From NCBI GenBank assembly GCA_963921195.1, contig OY992536.1:930001-994000 (forward strand): a stretch of 64,000 bases of DNA, given 5' to 3'. This DNA is from Pegoplata infirma (lineage: Eukaryota > Arthropoda > Insecta > Diptera > Anthomyiidae). This document shows, piece by piece, positions 45,176 to 57,190 of this stretch. The notes beneath the pieces are model-generated. The model had not been told where the DNA came from, did no database searches, and was given only the letters and a program-made list of their open reading frames with translations. Each line of letters opens with the position of its first letter. Within the stretch, counting starts at the first letter, position 1. Both the position numbers and the translations under genes were made by a program.

Positions 45176-47612
45176 GCATTTTATAGGCACATATTTTCGA
45201 TTTTGGGATGCATGAAAGTATATAAGTAATAAAACAAATTATGAGCATTTTTGATTCAATTTCTCGGGGAGAATTAATGTAGATACTCACCATATGGTTT
45301 TTAAATAGATGGTGCTTCAAGTACCAGAACAGTTTTATGGTTATTAAATAGAGTAATTATCCCTTGTATTAAGACAGTTTTAATTTAAAAAGGATTGTAA
45401 ATTTATAATATGTATCGCCTTTAAATATGTTCACTATTTTAAAAGTCTTTTAGAAGCCTTTAAACTGCGCTAACTAAATAAGGTTGTATAATTTAATGCA
45501 TACATAAAATGTAATCGATTTATTTTATGGGATCACATTTGTTTTGGAAATTGCCGTGTCGCCTCCCAAAAAGTAGGCAATTTTTATCAAGTTATTTATA
45601 TATTTTTTCCTTGTTCATGAAGATGAAGAAACGACTCTTTTTTTTATTTTAACTAATTCATGTTTCAGTGTTATTAGCTGTAGAAAATTTAGTTGTTACG
45701 TGATGCTGTCACAAAACGCCCAACAGCATTAGTTAAGTTTTTTTTATTTTATTTTTTTTTACAACAAGCATCCATACATACGTTAACTCACTAGCACGCA
45801 CACACACATGCATATGTACAGTTGATCAGACAATTTATTAACTACTTCTCCTTGTAACCTCGGAATGTTCGTGGTCAGTAATTTCCCAACTTAGAGAAGG
45901 GACAGCCTTGGCCGACTTTTTTCACACGATTTGACAGATAAAACTTGTGGCCGGCGACGTTGTGAACAGAGTCATTGAGTAGTCCAACAAATGGCGTTTG
46001 AAAAAGTAGTAAACAAAATCCATATGGTATTGTTTACGAAATTTTATCACAAACCGAAATTCGAGCGAGATGAAAGATACCAGTTTTACAGTGAGAATGC
46101 AGATTTTTTTTGTCTGTCTTTGCTTTGCGTTTGAACTTTAGTTTGGAATTGCCAGAATTTTCCAATTATCTTTGGTGATGCCAGATCTACAAAACGGTCG
46201 ATGGATGACTATGTCACTATGGTTGTGAAATAAAGCTCGTTCTATTTTTTAAAAGTAGGGAAACTCATTCTAGTTGGAAACCGTCTCCCGTGTCGTGCTT
46301 GATCTGTTCGTGCACAATTAGAGATTGTTATTATTATGTTAACCCCATATTAACATTGGGGACTAAATTTATAATTTTTATAAATAAAACAAATACGGTG
46401 GCGTTTTATAAGGAGGAGGGAATAGTCTTTCGGGAACACTTTTTCTCTCGTGGCCAATGTTTAAAAATTTATTTATTAAGCTTGTTGCAATTGAGTAATA
46501 CTGTACTTAAGAAGGCGTGCCCAAAACAACATTTGTTTAATCTCATGTGTCAAAGTTCAGGACTACAAACTTCTTGTGACATTAAAATGTTTCATTTGTT
46601 TAATAAAAGTATGAAAAAATCTCAAAAATAATACAATTTTCAGAGGTTGGTTTAGTTCTCTAAGTGGGACTGACCAGCCTAGCTGACGTGCCTAGCTCTT
46701 TTACTTTAGACTGTATCGTGTCTTTCACAGACGGATATACGGAGGGACAGAAACAAATTCTACTATGTTTCAATTTATAGTCAGGTTTCTCCAATTGTAG
46801 CCAATTTAGAATAAAATAAAAAAACCAATAATTTTTGTCGGTTTTTTTATATTATTTAGAAAATAGACTTTTTGGATTGACTGTGCTGACAATAAACTGT
46901 ATATTTTGGCAAAATGTTTAGTTACAATGTTAAAACGTATTTAGAAATAAATGAGTATTCTATCCCTGTTGGCAATTTTAGTTACAATCGTAGTTATTCT
47001 TTAACTAAAAATCTTTTAATTTTTCATGAAATTTAATATTCAAGAACAAAAATGTATCGAAAATTTAGTTTTGTTTAACTGGTAATTAGGATATATAAAT
47101 TTCACGACAGACGTCAAATGTCAAAGTAAGTTTTGAAAAATGGCCATACAGATGTAAAAAATGTTGGAACAATAATTTTATAAGGGCCAAACTATTGGAA
47201 TATAGTTTCATCAAATTCGAAAGGTGTAAGGTCAAGAATGTTCCTTTATGGGTTGAACAGAAATGTTTTGACTTCCATGGTAAATTTAATTGACCTCCGT
47301 TATTTTGTGTTAAAATCATAATAAATGACATTTTTGAACAGATAACACTTTAAATAAAATATTTTGTTTTATTTCACATTAAAAAAAAAAATTGTTTACT
47401 GGGATGCTACGTAACGCATGGAATGTTGAATACATGAATATTACTTTACATGTTTGAGAAAAATAGCTTACTGGAATTAGTTTTGATCATTTGCTGACCA
47501 TTAGGCATCTCTTCTTAAAACCGCTGTATTTTACATCATATACAAAAATCATTACAATTTTTTATTTTTTTTACAAATACTTACAATTTTTTTTATCATA
47601 TATTTATTTTTA
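45176..47612. other. longest mostly unique stretch; no recognised gene
   Basis: Bases 45830-46320 have the most balanced composition in the window and show no repeat arms. Open frames (for example 46290-46631, 113 codons with alternative start) lack any recognisable motif. It could hold host regulatory DNA or a very old retrotransposon. Confidence 0.4.
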
Positions 47613-47786
47613 CTCGGGTATATAAGCGTAGCTAGACCATTATTCTGGGGTGGGCAAAAGCCCCCCCCCCTTCCCAAAAAAAAAAAAAAATAAAAACTCA
47701 AAAACATATAACAAGAAATCACAAAAAAAGTATTTCAAAAAATTAAAGTTAACTACTATTTTCGTTAAAAATATATGAAAAATTAA

Positions 47787-48542
47787 CACTGTTCTACACG
47801 GTTTTTGCACAGACATATTAAATACATTTGCTAAAGTATTTTGGCCTCCTAAACACGAAAATGTTATCAGAAAAGTTGTATAAAATCGCCTTCTCGAGAT
47901 TTAGGTATTTTCATTTTTGTGGACCAAGCCCTCAAAACCGAAATTTTTTTAATATTGAAAAAGTGTATGTTAAAGTTAATATTAATATTTTTTTTTTTTT
48001 TGAACTTGGTCCACAAAGATTGAAAATGGCTGTGTCTCGAGAAGGCGATTTGATACAATTTGTATGATGACAGATTAGTGTTTATGAGGCAAACATTTTT
48101 GGGAAATGTGTTTTAATCTGTTTTTTTTTTTAATTTTACCAAAAAAAATCATACAAATTGGTACGAAAAAATTTATTTATGAAAAAATGTGCAAATTTGG
48201 TTCAAAACTCTGATTTTTTTTGCAAATATTTCTGGAAATACTTAATGGATTTTGGATTTTAACCCCAGGTTCTTTTTTTTGTAAAAATTTTTGCAAAATT
48301 CGGATACTTTTAAGGATGTAACCACAAAAAGGACATCTTGAACTTCCTTATAATGTCTTTCTTGTTAAAGTTAGGTAATTTTATTGGGAAATTGAATAAA
48401 AAACTTATGAATATCTTTTACATAAAATATTCAAATATTAAACAATTTGTCGGTTTGAGGGCTTGGTCCATAGAAAATGAAAATCCCTATATCTCGAGAA
48501 GACGTTTTTAGTGCAAAAAAAGTTGATTTTTGTAGAGTAGTG
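47787..48542. mobile_element. CACTACTCTAC MITE, copy 2
   Basis: CACTGTTCTACACGG (left) and GTTGATTTTTGTAGAGTAGTG (right) match the family of 37958-38631. An additional inner palindrome around 47960 (AATATTAATATT) mirrors TGGACCAAGCCCTC/AAATCGCCTTCTCGAGA sequences on both sides. Confidence 0.7.
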
Positions 48543-48815
48543 TAATTAGTATATTAAAATCAATTTATAATGGAAAGAGTTAATAAAACGTATTATTTTT
48601 CTTTTTTCATTTTTAATATTTAAAACTTTTTAATTTGAAAATCGTTCCTGAAGCATTGCACTTCGTAACCATGTTTTTATTCAACGCATAGCTTAGAAAC
48701 TTCTTTCACAACTAGCAGAACTAATAGGAAGGCTTATTGCTACTTGCAAAAGTTTGAATAAATATTCCTGACAATTTTGGAGTTAAGCATATCCAAGTTA
48801 AAAAAATTAAAAATA

Positions 48816-49055
48816 CCCGGCTAAAAATAATGTATACAAGCTCATGTACGATCATATATGATAATTTATGTTAAGGATGGGCCAATATATGATCGCATAT
48901 TATCATATGTTTTACCATATATGGTCATATATTGAATAAGCGCCAATTTTAATATATGTTCCTATACGATCATATATGTTTTCGAATTAATGATGTATGC
49001 ATACCATGGTCAGATGTGTTCATATATGCTCATATACAATTCATTTTTAGCCGGG
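48816..49055. mobile_element. CCCGGCTAAAAAT MITE, 240 bp
   Basis: Ends CCCGGCTAAAAATAATG and TTCATTTTTAGCCGGG are flanked by TA. The body consists almost wholly of imperfect GATCATATATGnTCATATAT units. Confidence 0.88.
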
Positions 49056-49344
49056 TAGGAAAATTTTCTGGGGTGGGCTAAATGCAAAAATGTCTGGGGT
49101 GGGCTAAATCGAGTCTAGGGTGGGCTTTGCCCACCCCAGCCCCCCCGTTTCTACGCCTATTGCCGGGTACCAAATATTGTGACTGTTTCTATTAAAAATC
49201 CGTTATATCATCTGAATTCAGTTGTTTTAATCGATATTCAATTGTGAAAACTCATATGCATTTTTGTCGCAACAACTTAATTTTAGTGGGAAATAAGCAA
49301 ATTTGTTTACCAATACAAAAAATTAATACAATACACATGCACAC

Positions 49345-49918
49345 TAGACCACCCAAATTTGCAAAAGTATTTTTTTGTTCGCTCCACCGGCAGTTTCTGA
49401 TAGATTGGCCATAAAAAATAATATCTGTGCAAGAACTGGATCTCTCGGTTGCATACAGGCCAGTCGATTTGAACTTTTGACCCCGAAAGTGACCTAAAAG
49501 CACTACAAAGCTTTTAAGAGCCATAACTCTTAAAATATACGTTTTTCCAAAAAATACTATATAAGTTTTATTTTGCAGAATAAGAAAGCAAACATTTCCT
49601 TCATACAAATTTTTGGCCTAAGTCTAAGACATCGTGGTGTTTTTGGCGGTTAAAATAAAAATTTATGTGAAGACTTCATTTAAAACGACCCTCGTTAAAA
49701 TTTGGACGGAGACTCAAATAAGAGTTATGGCTCTTAAAAGCTTTGTAGTGCTTTTAGGTCACTTTTGGGGTCAAAAGTTCAAATCGACTGGCCTGTATGC
49801 AACCGAGAGATCCAGTTCTTGCACAGATATTATTTTTTATGGCCAATCTATCAGAAACTGCCGGTGGAGCGAACAAAAAAATACTCTTGCAAATCCCATA
49901 CATTTTTTGGGTGGTCTA
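49345..49918. mobile_element. hAT-type palindromic element, 574 bp, exact 8-bp duplication
   Basis: Ends TAGACCACCCAAATTTGC and TTGGGTGGTCTA are flanked by ATGCACAC on both sides (49337-49344, 49919-49926). The arms are nearly complete: the CGGCAGTTTCTGATAGATTGG block at 49389 is mirrored at 49844. The arm sequence is related to 8220-10072. Confidence 0.95.
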
Positions 49919-50048
49919 ATGCACACGTCCGTAATGCAGTGTTGGTTGTTTAGTAATTTTTATACCTAATGCGACCACATTCGAAGGATATGGATTATAA
50001 TGGCTGCTGCGTCTCTCATATCTATCTTTATGGCACACACATGAGTAT

Positions 50049-53000
50049 TAGGGTGGGCAAAATTTCCCTTTTTCGTATTTTAAAATCGTCAGGATCGGAA
50101 AAGTTTCCTGTTAGGGTAAGTATTATCACAAACAAATATTGGACCTGCAGGGAAATGTCTTTGGGTTCTCTTTAAAATCAAAAAATTCCAAATAAAGTTA
50201 AAAAAACTTATATTTCTTGATTTTTTTAGCTTAGAATATTAGCTAATATTCACACATTACTGGAAAAGTGTTTTTAATAGTATTTTTTTTTTTTGTCTGT
50301 AAAGATTATTTTTTTTTGGTTCTGTTTTTTAATTAGTATGGGGCATATAACAGACTCAATTCCGTTCGGATTTAGAATAAGTGGCTTACTCGTAAAATGC
50401 AAAAAAATCCTTTTTTCGGAATGAAATCACTTTCAAAAACCAGAGTGGAATCGAATTGCATAAAAGTGGGTTAATTCCGAAAAAAATATTTTCTTTGCGT
50501 TTTACGAGTAAACCACTTATTCCACTTCCGAACGGAACATGTCCCTATAAATACAATGTAATATTAGCACAGTATTGAGAATATAAATATTTTTAATTAT
50601 CGTAGGATTTATTTTTGCCTTTAATTTAGTTTTAAATTAATAAATAAAAATAAGTTAAATGTTGTTTTTTTATTTTTAGTACCAAAAGGTACATAAAAAT
50701 AAAATGTATTTATTCGGCCTTTATATAAATATGTATAATATATTCGATTAGAGTTTTATTCTAGTTCGAGGCCCAAAAATATTTCTATATATGATATTGT
50801 CATAATAGAGTATTTTTAATTTATTGCTTTAAAAAAGTTACTCATCTCATAGTATGTCTGTACTGATCAGTTTCATCCCCACTAAGGAATCTTCAGCAGA
50901 CTTTAGAGAATCATCGTTGGTCAATCAAACATCAAACCAGACATAATATTTGATATATTTCACAAGTTATTTGAGAAATACTATTATGAAGGTCCGAAAT
51001 CTGTTTTCCAACAAAAATAACTCTTTTAAAGCAAAAATTGTATATACTAAATCACCATCGGTAATTATTAATATATGTGTTGCTGTTATTTTACAATAAC
51101 AACAGTACCTAACCAAACAATAGTGTTAGTAGGATAAGGCGTACTAAAAATACTCTATTATGACAATATCATATATAGAAATATTTTTGGGCCTCGAACT
51201 AGAATAAAACTCTAATCGAATATATTATAAAAATAAGTTATTTAAAAAAAAAATATTTACAAATATTAGTAAGGCCCAAACATTTGAATAGTTCATGCGA
51301 ATAAGGACGAATAGACCACTTTTTCGCAAACACGTTTTTTTGCATAAATGCATTTTATTAGTAGAGCCCTACAATCCTATGCAGAAATTTTGGGAAAATT
51401 TTGACTTTTAAGGCTAAAAAAATGACTTTAAAAGTGCAATAATTCGTATATTTTTATATTTTTGTTTAAATTGGGAGTGAACTAACGCACAATTTTGATT
51501 AAATACAACACAAAAACATACAAAAATTTTACTTTCGGTAACAATGTGTTAAAAGAACATTACGAGGAACAAACCACACTTATTATATTGGCAAAAAATT
51601 TTACCGTTCTTAAGTTATAAGACTTTAAAGTGTGGAAAGCAAAAAGGGCGAATATCCATCCTTAACAAAATATTATATAAAAATTATTTAGCTGCGAGTT
51701 TAAAATTGATATTAGCTAAAATTTGAAATTGTACAAAAAAAAAAACAATCTTAGCACATACAAACAAATTAGTGTTAATAGTGCATCCAATGTCAGGAAT
51801 AAAAAACAAACATTTTTTCACGTCCTTTTATGTTACATCGTAATATGCAGTCAAGGGTTAATATTATAATTTCTTAAAATGTATTTAGTGTCATAAAGAA
51901 TTACTACTGCATCAAAAGGCAGGAATATTAAAAAAAATTAAAAAAAAAATTTTTTTGCATGTCCTTGCAATCCTTAAATAGTGTATCCTCGAAGTCCTTA
52001 AAGTGTTACAAACCAATACCAACCATAGTTCGTTAAGTTTTGCAAGTCTCGTGAAAATGTAGTCAAAATCTGCTGCAAAATAACACATTTTTATTCAAAT
52101 TTCAATACATTTTTTTGGATATTCGCCCTTTTTCCATTTAAGCAAAAAATTTAAGTCCAATTTTTGGCAAGTTCTCTTTCGAATACCTTACTAAAATTTT
52201 GTATATAGGTAGATGTGACTTAAACCTTTAAGCTAATACCAAAAAGTTGACAAAAATATTATTTTTTAACCGTTTCCTGCGTTTTTATTGTCCCCTGTAA
52301 AATTCTACAAATGGTCTATTCGTCTTTATTCGCATGAACTATTCATTTGTTGTTATCATAAGAACGCTTTTCAGTAATGTCAAAATATTAACTGATAATT
52401 TAAACTAAAAAAAATAATAATTTTTTTTTTTACTTTGTTCGGAACTTTCCGATATAAAAAAGGAAGTGGGGAGAAATGATTATTTTGTGTCTAATTTTCC
52501 TAGAGGTCGCAATTCTTTACCGATTTTAGTTTTTCTTTTTTTTTTGAATTTTAGCTAATAAAATTCCACATCGATTTGTCATGATGGATTTTTAAAAGTC
52601 CGGAAATAGTGGTATTCTAGGTTCTGCTTTTGGTACCGGTTCTCAAAAATCAAAAAAAAAATTTAACATAAAATGTTAAAATTTGGCAATTACACCATTT
52701 TAATCTGTATTTCAGAAATATTTAGTTGTGTTTGTAAAATTACTTTGAAATTGTGCAATTAGTTTTTTCTTTAATTCGTAAACGGGAAACGGTGTTTTTA
52801 ACATATTTTGAATTTTTTTTAACGAAAAACGAGAACCGGGAATACCTGAATTCCTGAAAGTTTCGTCGAAAATATCCGACTTTATCGGTAAGAAATGGGT
52901 TTAGAATTGCAACCTGTAGGGAAAATTGGACAAAAAAAGTAAATTTTCCCACTGTGGGCAGGTCAAATATTTTTTTGTGCTAATTTATTCCCTAAAAGGC

Positions 53001-53058
53001 AAGTATTCCGACCATGACGATTTTAAAATTCGGAAAAAGGGAAACTTGCTTCACTCTA
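50049..53058. mobile_element. 3.0-kb hAT-like element, 8-bp duplication, with nested copy 3
   Basis: Left TAGGGTGGGCAAAATTTCCC and right GGGAAACTTGCTTCACTCTA are inverted, and the arms continue (TATTTTAAAATCGTCAGGATCGG against ACCATGACGATTTTAAAATTC). Flanks ATGAGTAT and ATGTGTAT agree at 7 of 8. No transposase is recognised in the interior. Confidence 0.85.
50658..51227 (-). mobile_element. palindromic-arm element with tail, copy 3 (longest)
   Basis: The tail is on the left (GTTGTTTTTTTATTTTTAGT), so it is inverted relative to copies 1 and 2. Arms are at about 50743-50827 and 51145-51222. The core carries an extra ~130 bases (51020-51140) absent from the others. A 13-base exact direct repeat TAAAAATAAGTTA flanks it (50645-50657, 51228-51240). 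Confidence 0.9.
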
Positions 53059-53066
53059 ATGTGTAT

Positions 53067-54209
53067 GTTTTTATGTACACAAATATACATACATATAAGT
53101 ATTCCATTAAAGAAAAAAAAAACAAAAACAACAAAGTAGTCTGTCACACATGGTCTGAAATGAAGTCACGTTTAGGCGATTTTTCTTTTGGATCCATATT
53201 AAAGTACGTGTGTTTTGTCAAATGTTGAAATGACTCTTAGGAAATCTTTAGGTAAAATACTTTACCAAATGTGTTGTGAATAAACACTTTTCTCGGCATA
53301 CATACAAATTAATACTTCATACTAGCAAGAACACCTAAGAAACATTACTTTAAATGAATTTGTCATGTTGCCGGTCCTAGTAAGAATCTCAAATTTAATC
53401 TCCTAGAATAACGTAAAGACCAACCACAGCAAAAGCTGTTCCGCCAAAATGTTGTTTACAGTCTTATTAATGGTTGCGCAAATCTCTTTTTATATTAACT
53501 AAACCAAGTTAAGCAGATATCTTAAAAACGCAGCCTTAGAGAATCTTGAGTATTTTCGAACTCTGTATTTTGACATCTCATCCTCAAAAATCCTGTTTTA
53601 ATAGCCTAACGTAGCGCATTCATTTGTTAATTAACTGAACTGGATACTTCCAAGAAAAGAATTTCATTAATTTTTTAGTGCTATAATTTAATGGAAAAAT
53701 ATAAATCATTTAGGTGGGTAGAAAAGCTGAGAAACTAACACTTTTAACACGAAAGATGGCCTCAGAGGTTAAATCCAGATATGAGTCAGATTAACTAATC
53801 GCTGAGGACTTACAAAATTTTTTTTTATAACGATCGTACATCATTGTAACGATTTTGGCGGTACCAAATCGCGACCTAAAAATCTAATATTTTGGCTTTG
53901 GAACTTTTTCGAGGTAAGCTTTAAAATTAAGCGCGGAAAATGGGAACTTTTTTTCGTCCCGGTCTATGGGACACTATTCTTAAGAAAAAATATTGCTAAG
54001 GTTCTGAAAGGTTTTAATTTTAGTGTTTAGCTTACTTAACTTACACATCTATAAATCGTGTTTAATGTTTACTTATTTCAAAATGGTTTTCTGGACTCAG
54101 AAGCACATGATAATCCTGTAGTGCGAATACAGAGCAAATTAATTGTAATTGGAAATTATGTATTTGAATTAAGTTCAGACATTTTTCAATGATTTGTTTG
54201 TTGTTGTTA
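53067..54209. other. unique sequence, no gene recognised
   Basis: Bases 53340-53600 have a relatively balanced composition. No arms, arrays or motif-bearing ORFs are visible. Confidence 0.4.
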
Positions 54210-54217
54210 GTTGGAAT

Positions 54218-55192
54218 TAGAGATGGTCACGTGAGTGACTATTTGTTCTCAAAACAAAATCTTTTTAATCACGCACTCATTCACGAGTTTGTATTTTCCA
54301 AAGCACAATCATCTGAGTAAATTTATAATAACTCACACTTACGTGCGCTCTTCACTCACATTGACTCACACTTACGAAACTCTTACATAAAAAAACTTTG
54401 GTTAAACATTGCAACCAAAATATAAAAAAGAATTTAGAAATTTAAGCAAAAGTTGAATTTGTTTATTCATAATATACTATTTTACGGAAATTCCACTAAA
54501 TGTTTTAAAGTAAAATTAAGTAAAAGTTTAGCGGGCACTCAAAAAATTATGTTAGTAAAATCAACTGAAAATGTCAGTTAAAATAACTACTTTAAAAAAG
54601 GTGTGAAAAATAAAAAAAAACGAAAATTTATTTTTATTTTTTGGAAAAAAACGTTGAAAATTTTTCAGAGATAAAAAACATAAAATTAACTACTTTAAAT
54701 AACTGTTACTACTTTACGGTACTTTTTTGTTAGTTATTCGAAAAACGACTCAAAATCACTAACAGAAATAGTTGTTTGATATTTTTCATACAAAAACAAC
54801 TGACTTTGTAGTTAAAAACAACTAACTACTGAAAAATATACAAACAACTAACATGTAGTAACTAATATAATTTTTTGAGTGGGTGTTTTAAAATTTACTT
54901 TCCTACTTCTCTTATCTTATCACAGTGACTTCAAAAAAATTAAAAAAAAAAATATATATATAAAGTCATTTTTAATGAATTTGTTTTTTCTTTGTCCCAA
55001 AACCCATCGGAAAAATTGTCTCAGAAAATGAGCAATGCTCTTTGAGCGTATCCCAAATTCTTCAACCGCATTTTTCTTGTTTTCGGAACAAAAAAACCAC
55101 GAAAATAATTGACTAACGCACACTCACATAGGCAAACATTTTCTTTACGTACACGTGATTGACAACCTAATCTGCTCATGTGCCCATCTCTA
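54218..55192 (+). mobile_element. complete hAT-like element of the TAGAGATGG family
   Basis: The left end TAGAGATGGTCACGTGAG and right end CTCATGTGCCCATCTCTA are inverted. Flanks GTTGGAAT and GTGGGAAT agree at 7 of 8. The body is rich in ACTCACACTTACG words and contains a nested MITE (54536-54881). Relatives are at 7797, 13348 and 39575. Confidence 0.85.
54536..54881. mobile_element. CACTCAAAA-type MITE, nested
   Basis: CACTCAAAAAATTATGTTAG and TAATATAATTTTTTGAGTG are inverted copies. The interior has TTAAAATAACTACTTT/AACAACTAACT words. Confidence 0.8.
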
Positions 55193-55659
55193 GTGGGAAT
55201 AAATGTTAGGGCATAGTGGTGGTATAAATTATTTTCCTATTGTCTACGTTTTTTCAAAGCAAATGAGCTTTCCTCTGTTCTTTATTGATATAAATATGTA
55301 TGTATACATTTGAGTTTGTGTGTATTTTTGTGTAAAAGTATACGGTGCCAGCGAATTTTAAACCATAGATGGGAAAAATCGGTACTAAAGAGATGGAAAA
55401 TCCCTTAGAATACCCCACCAGTTTTCATAAAGTAGCGGTGCCCCAGAACCCTTAATCGATAAGTATAAAATCTGCGTTTGTCCAGTTGGCGAATATTTTT
55501 AAAATCAAAAGTATATTTTGTGCTATTGACCCAAAGTTTATAATTCTTTATTGTTATGTGGATGAGAAATAAAGATCCTGCCTTATCCGCAAATTAACTG
55601 TCATTTATTTTCGTTTGGGATTAATAGGGCAACCAAAAATAAAATTCTCGAAATTAAAT

Positions 55660-55884
55660 ATTGTTTTTTAATTTTAGTACCAAAATGAACATAAGAATGT
55701 ATTTATTCGTCCTTTATATATACGTAGATTCGGTTAGAGTATTATTCTTGCTCGAGGCCTAAAAATATTTCTATTTATGATATTCTCATAGTAGATTATA
55801 AATAAATAAAAAATAATCTATTATGAGAATATCAAATATAGAAATATTTTTGGACCTCGAGCTAGAATATTACTCTAATCGAAT
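55660..55884 (-). mobile_element. palindromic-arm element with tail, copy 4 (diverged, core lost)
   Basis: The tail (TTGTTTTTTAATTTTAGTACC) is on the left, then arm TCGGTTAGAGTATTATTC, then its mirror ending ATTACTCTAATCGA, with only about 30 bases between arms. Flanks are weakly similar (ATTCTCGAAATTA and AATCTTCAAATTT), as expected of an old 13-base duplication. Confidence 0.8.
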
Positions 55885-56489
55885 CTTCAAATTTTTTTGG
55901 ATTCTTTTTAAATAAAAATTTATAAAAATATTATTTGTTTACCGTTAGTTTTTTTTTAAAGCTAAAATAACTTAATAATTAAAAAATAAGCAGAAAAAAT
56001 CTGCAAAAAATACATAAAAGAGCAAAAATAAGCAAATATTGCCAAAATAAGCAAAAAAAAAACTCTAACAAATGTAACTTATTTTCTTAATTTTTTCATG
56101 ATCAGAATTTGTCTAAATTGATTTATGTTTTAAAATAAAAAAGAAGCACTTGATTTTTTTGGTAGGCCTAATGATTAAATAGAAAAATGTTAATGCGCTA
56201 AAACGACATATTTTCGCTATTCCATCAGCTTACTGTTAGTACTTCCCAGGTATGATTAAAGCTACTGTTTTTGATGTTCATTTCTATTTCTGTTTAAACT
56301 TTTTTTTTGTGAACAAATTTCACTAGTGTTTTGTGTTTTTCGCTTATTTTGGCCAGTTGCCAGTAAGCAATACGGTGCGTTACAATATTGTAAAGACAAT
56401 TTGGTTTTTTGTTGAAAACTAATTATTTATCGTTCAAAAAGTCTTTAAGATGTTAATAAGAAAAGCAAGTGTCAAATTTTATAAACAAC

Positions 56490-57190
56490 TAGCGGCCCTG
56501 CACATTTAGTAGTGCAACAGCTTTGGAACCCCTTTTTACCCTAAAAATTTTAAAGTTCAGAATATGTCTTCCTCTTAAATGATAATTTAGCTGGAGGATT
56601 CTACACACTAAGTTTTGAGATTCTACAGTTTTTAGTTCAATAGTTATAAAAGAGATACCAATGTTCCCCTTTTGCTCCTCTTTTTCCTAAATCAAAATAC
56701 GCAAAAGCACATGAATATGCACTAAAATGCATATACATAAATCATGAACCAATTAACATGCAAACATAAAAACCTTGGTATTGACGTGACCTTTTGTGGG
56801 AAATTTGCAAAAACAAAATCGGTTCCCGCATTACAGAGAACACGCATTAAAAACGTAATGCAGCTTATTTTTATATTAAGTGCACTCAAATGCATTTAAC
56901 TCATGAACCAATACACATACAAAAATCGCATATATGTACATAAAAATATTTGTATTGACTACACCTTTCATGGAAAAGTTACAGAAACAAAATTGGTCCA
57001 CGCATTACAGAGGAAATTCATTTCACAGGGAGTGCATTTACATGCATATAACTCATGAACCAATACATACACAATGACCGCATATATGTACATAAAAACC
57101 TTTGTATTGACGTCACCTTTTATGGAAAGTTGAATTACTAAGAAAACGCGTTGCAAACAAAATGTAACTAATTTTTATATATATAAAGAA
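56490..57190 (+). repeat. possible element with three-unit ~155-bp array
   Basis: It begins ACTAGCGGCCCTGCACA. CATGAACCAATNMACATRC recurs at 56744, 56903 and 57055 together with CATAAAAACCTT(T)GTATTGACGT and GCATTACAGAG. It ends near TTTTTATATATATAAAGAAGAAG. The family is not recognised. Confidence 0.75.

Larger units (their letters stand above)
47623..49159. mobile_element. possible hAT-like element with TAGGCGTAG ends and C-rich subterminal blocks
   Basis: Left TAAGCGTAGCTAGACC ... CTGGGGTGGGCAAAAGCCCC and right GGCTTTGCCCACCCCAGCC ... CTACGCCTA are inverted. The CTGGGGTGGGC block recurs at 49068 and 49094. The flanks are themselves CTCGGGTA and GCCGGGTA, ends of another family. Two smaller elements (47787-48542, 48816-49055) are nested. 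Confidence 0.6.

Noticed and set aside
46290..46631. 113-codon ORF as a possible gene
   Set aside because: It does not have a recognisable domain, relies on a non-standard start or internal ATG, and has no splice or promoter context; left as unassigned sequence.
49252..49969. Two ORFs of 118 and 111 codons with the same internal protein sequence
   Set aside because: They are mirror copies produced by the two arms of the hAT palindrome 49345-49918, not duplicated genes.
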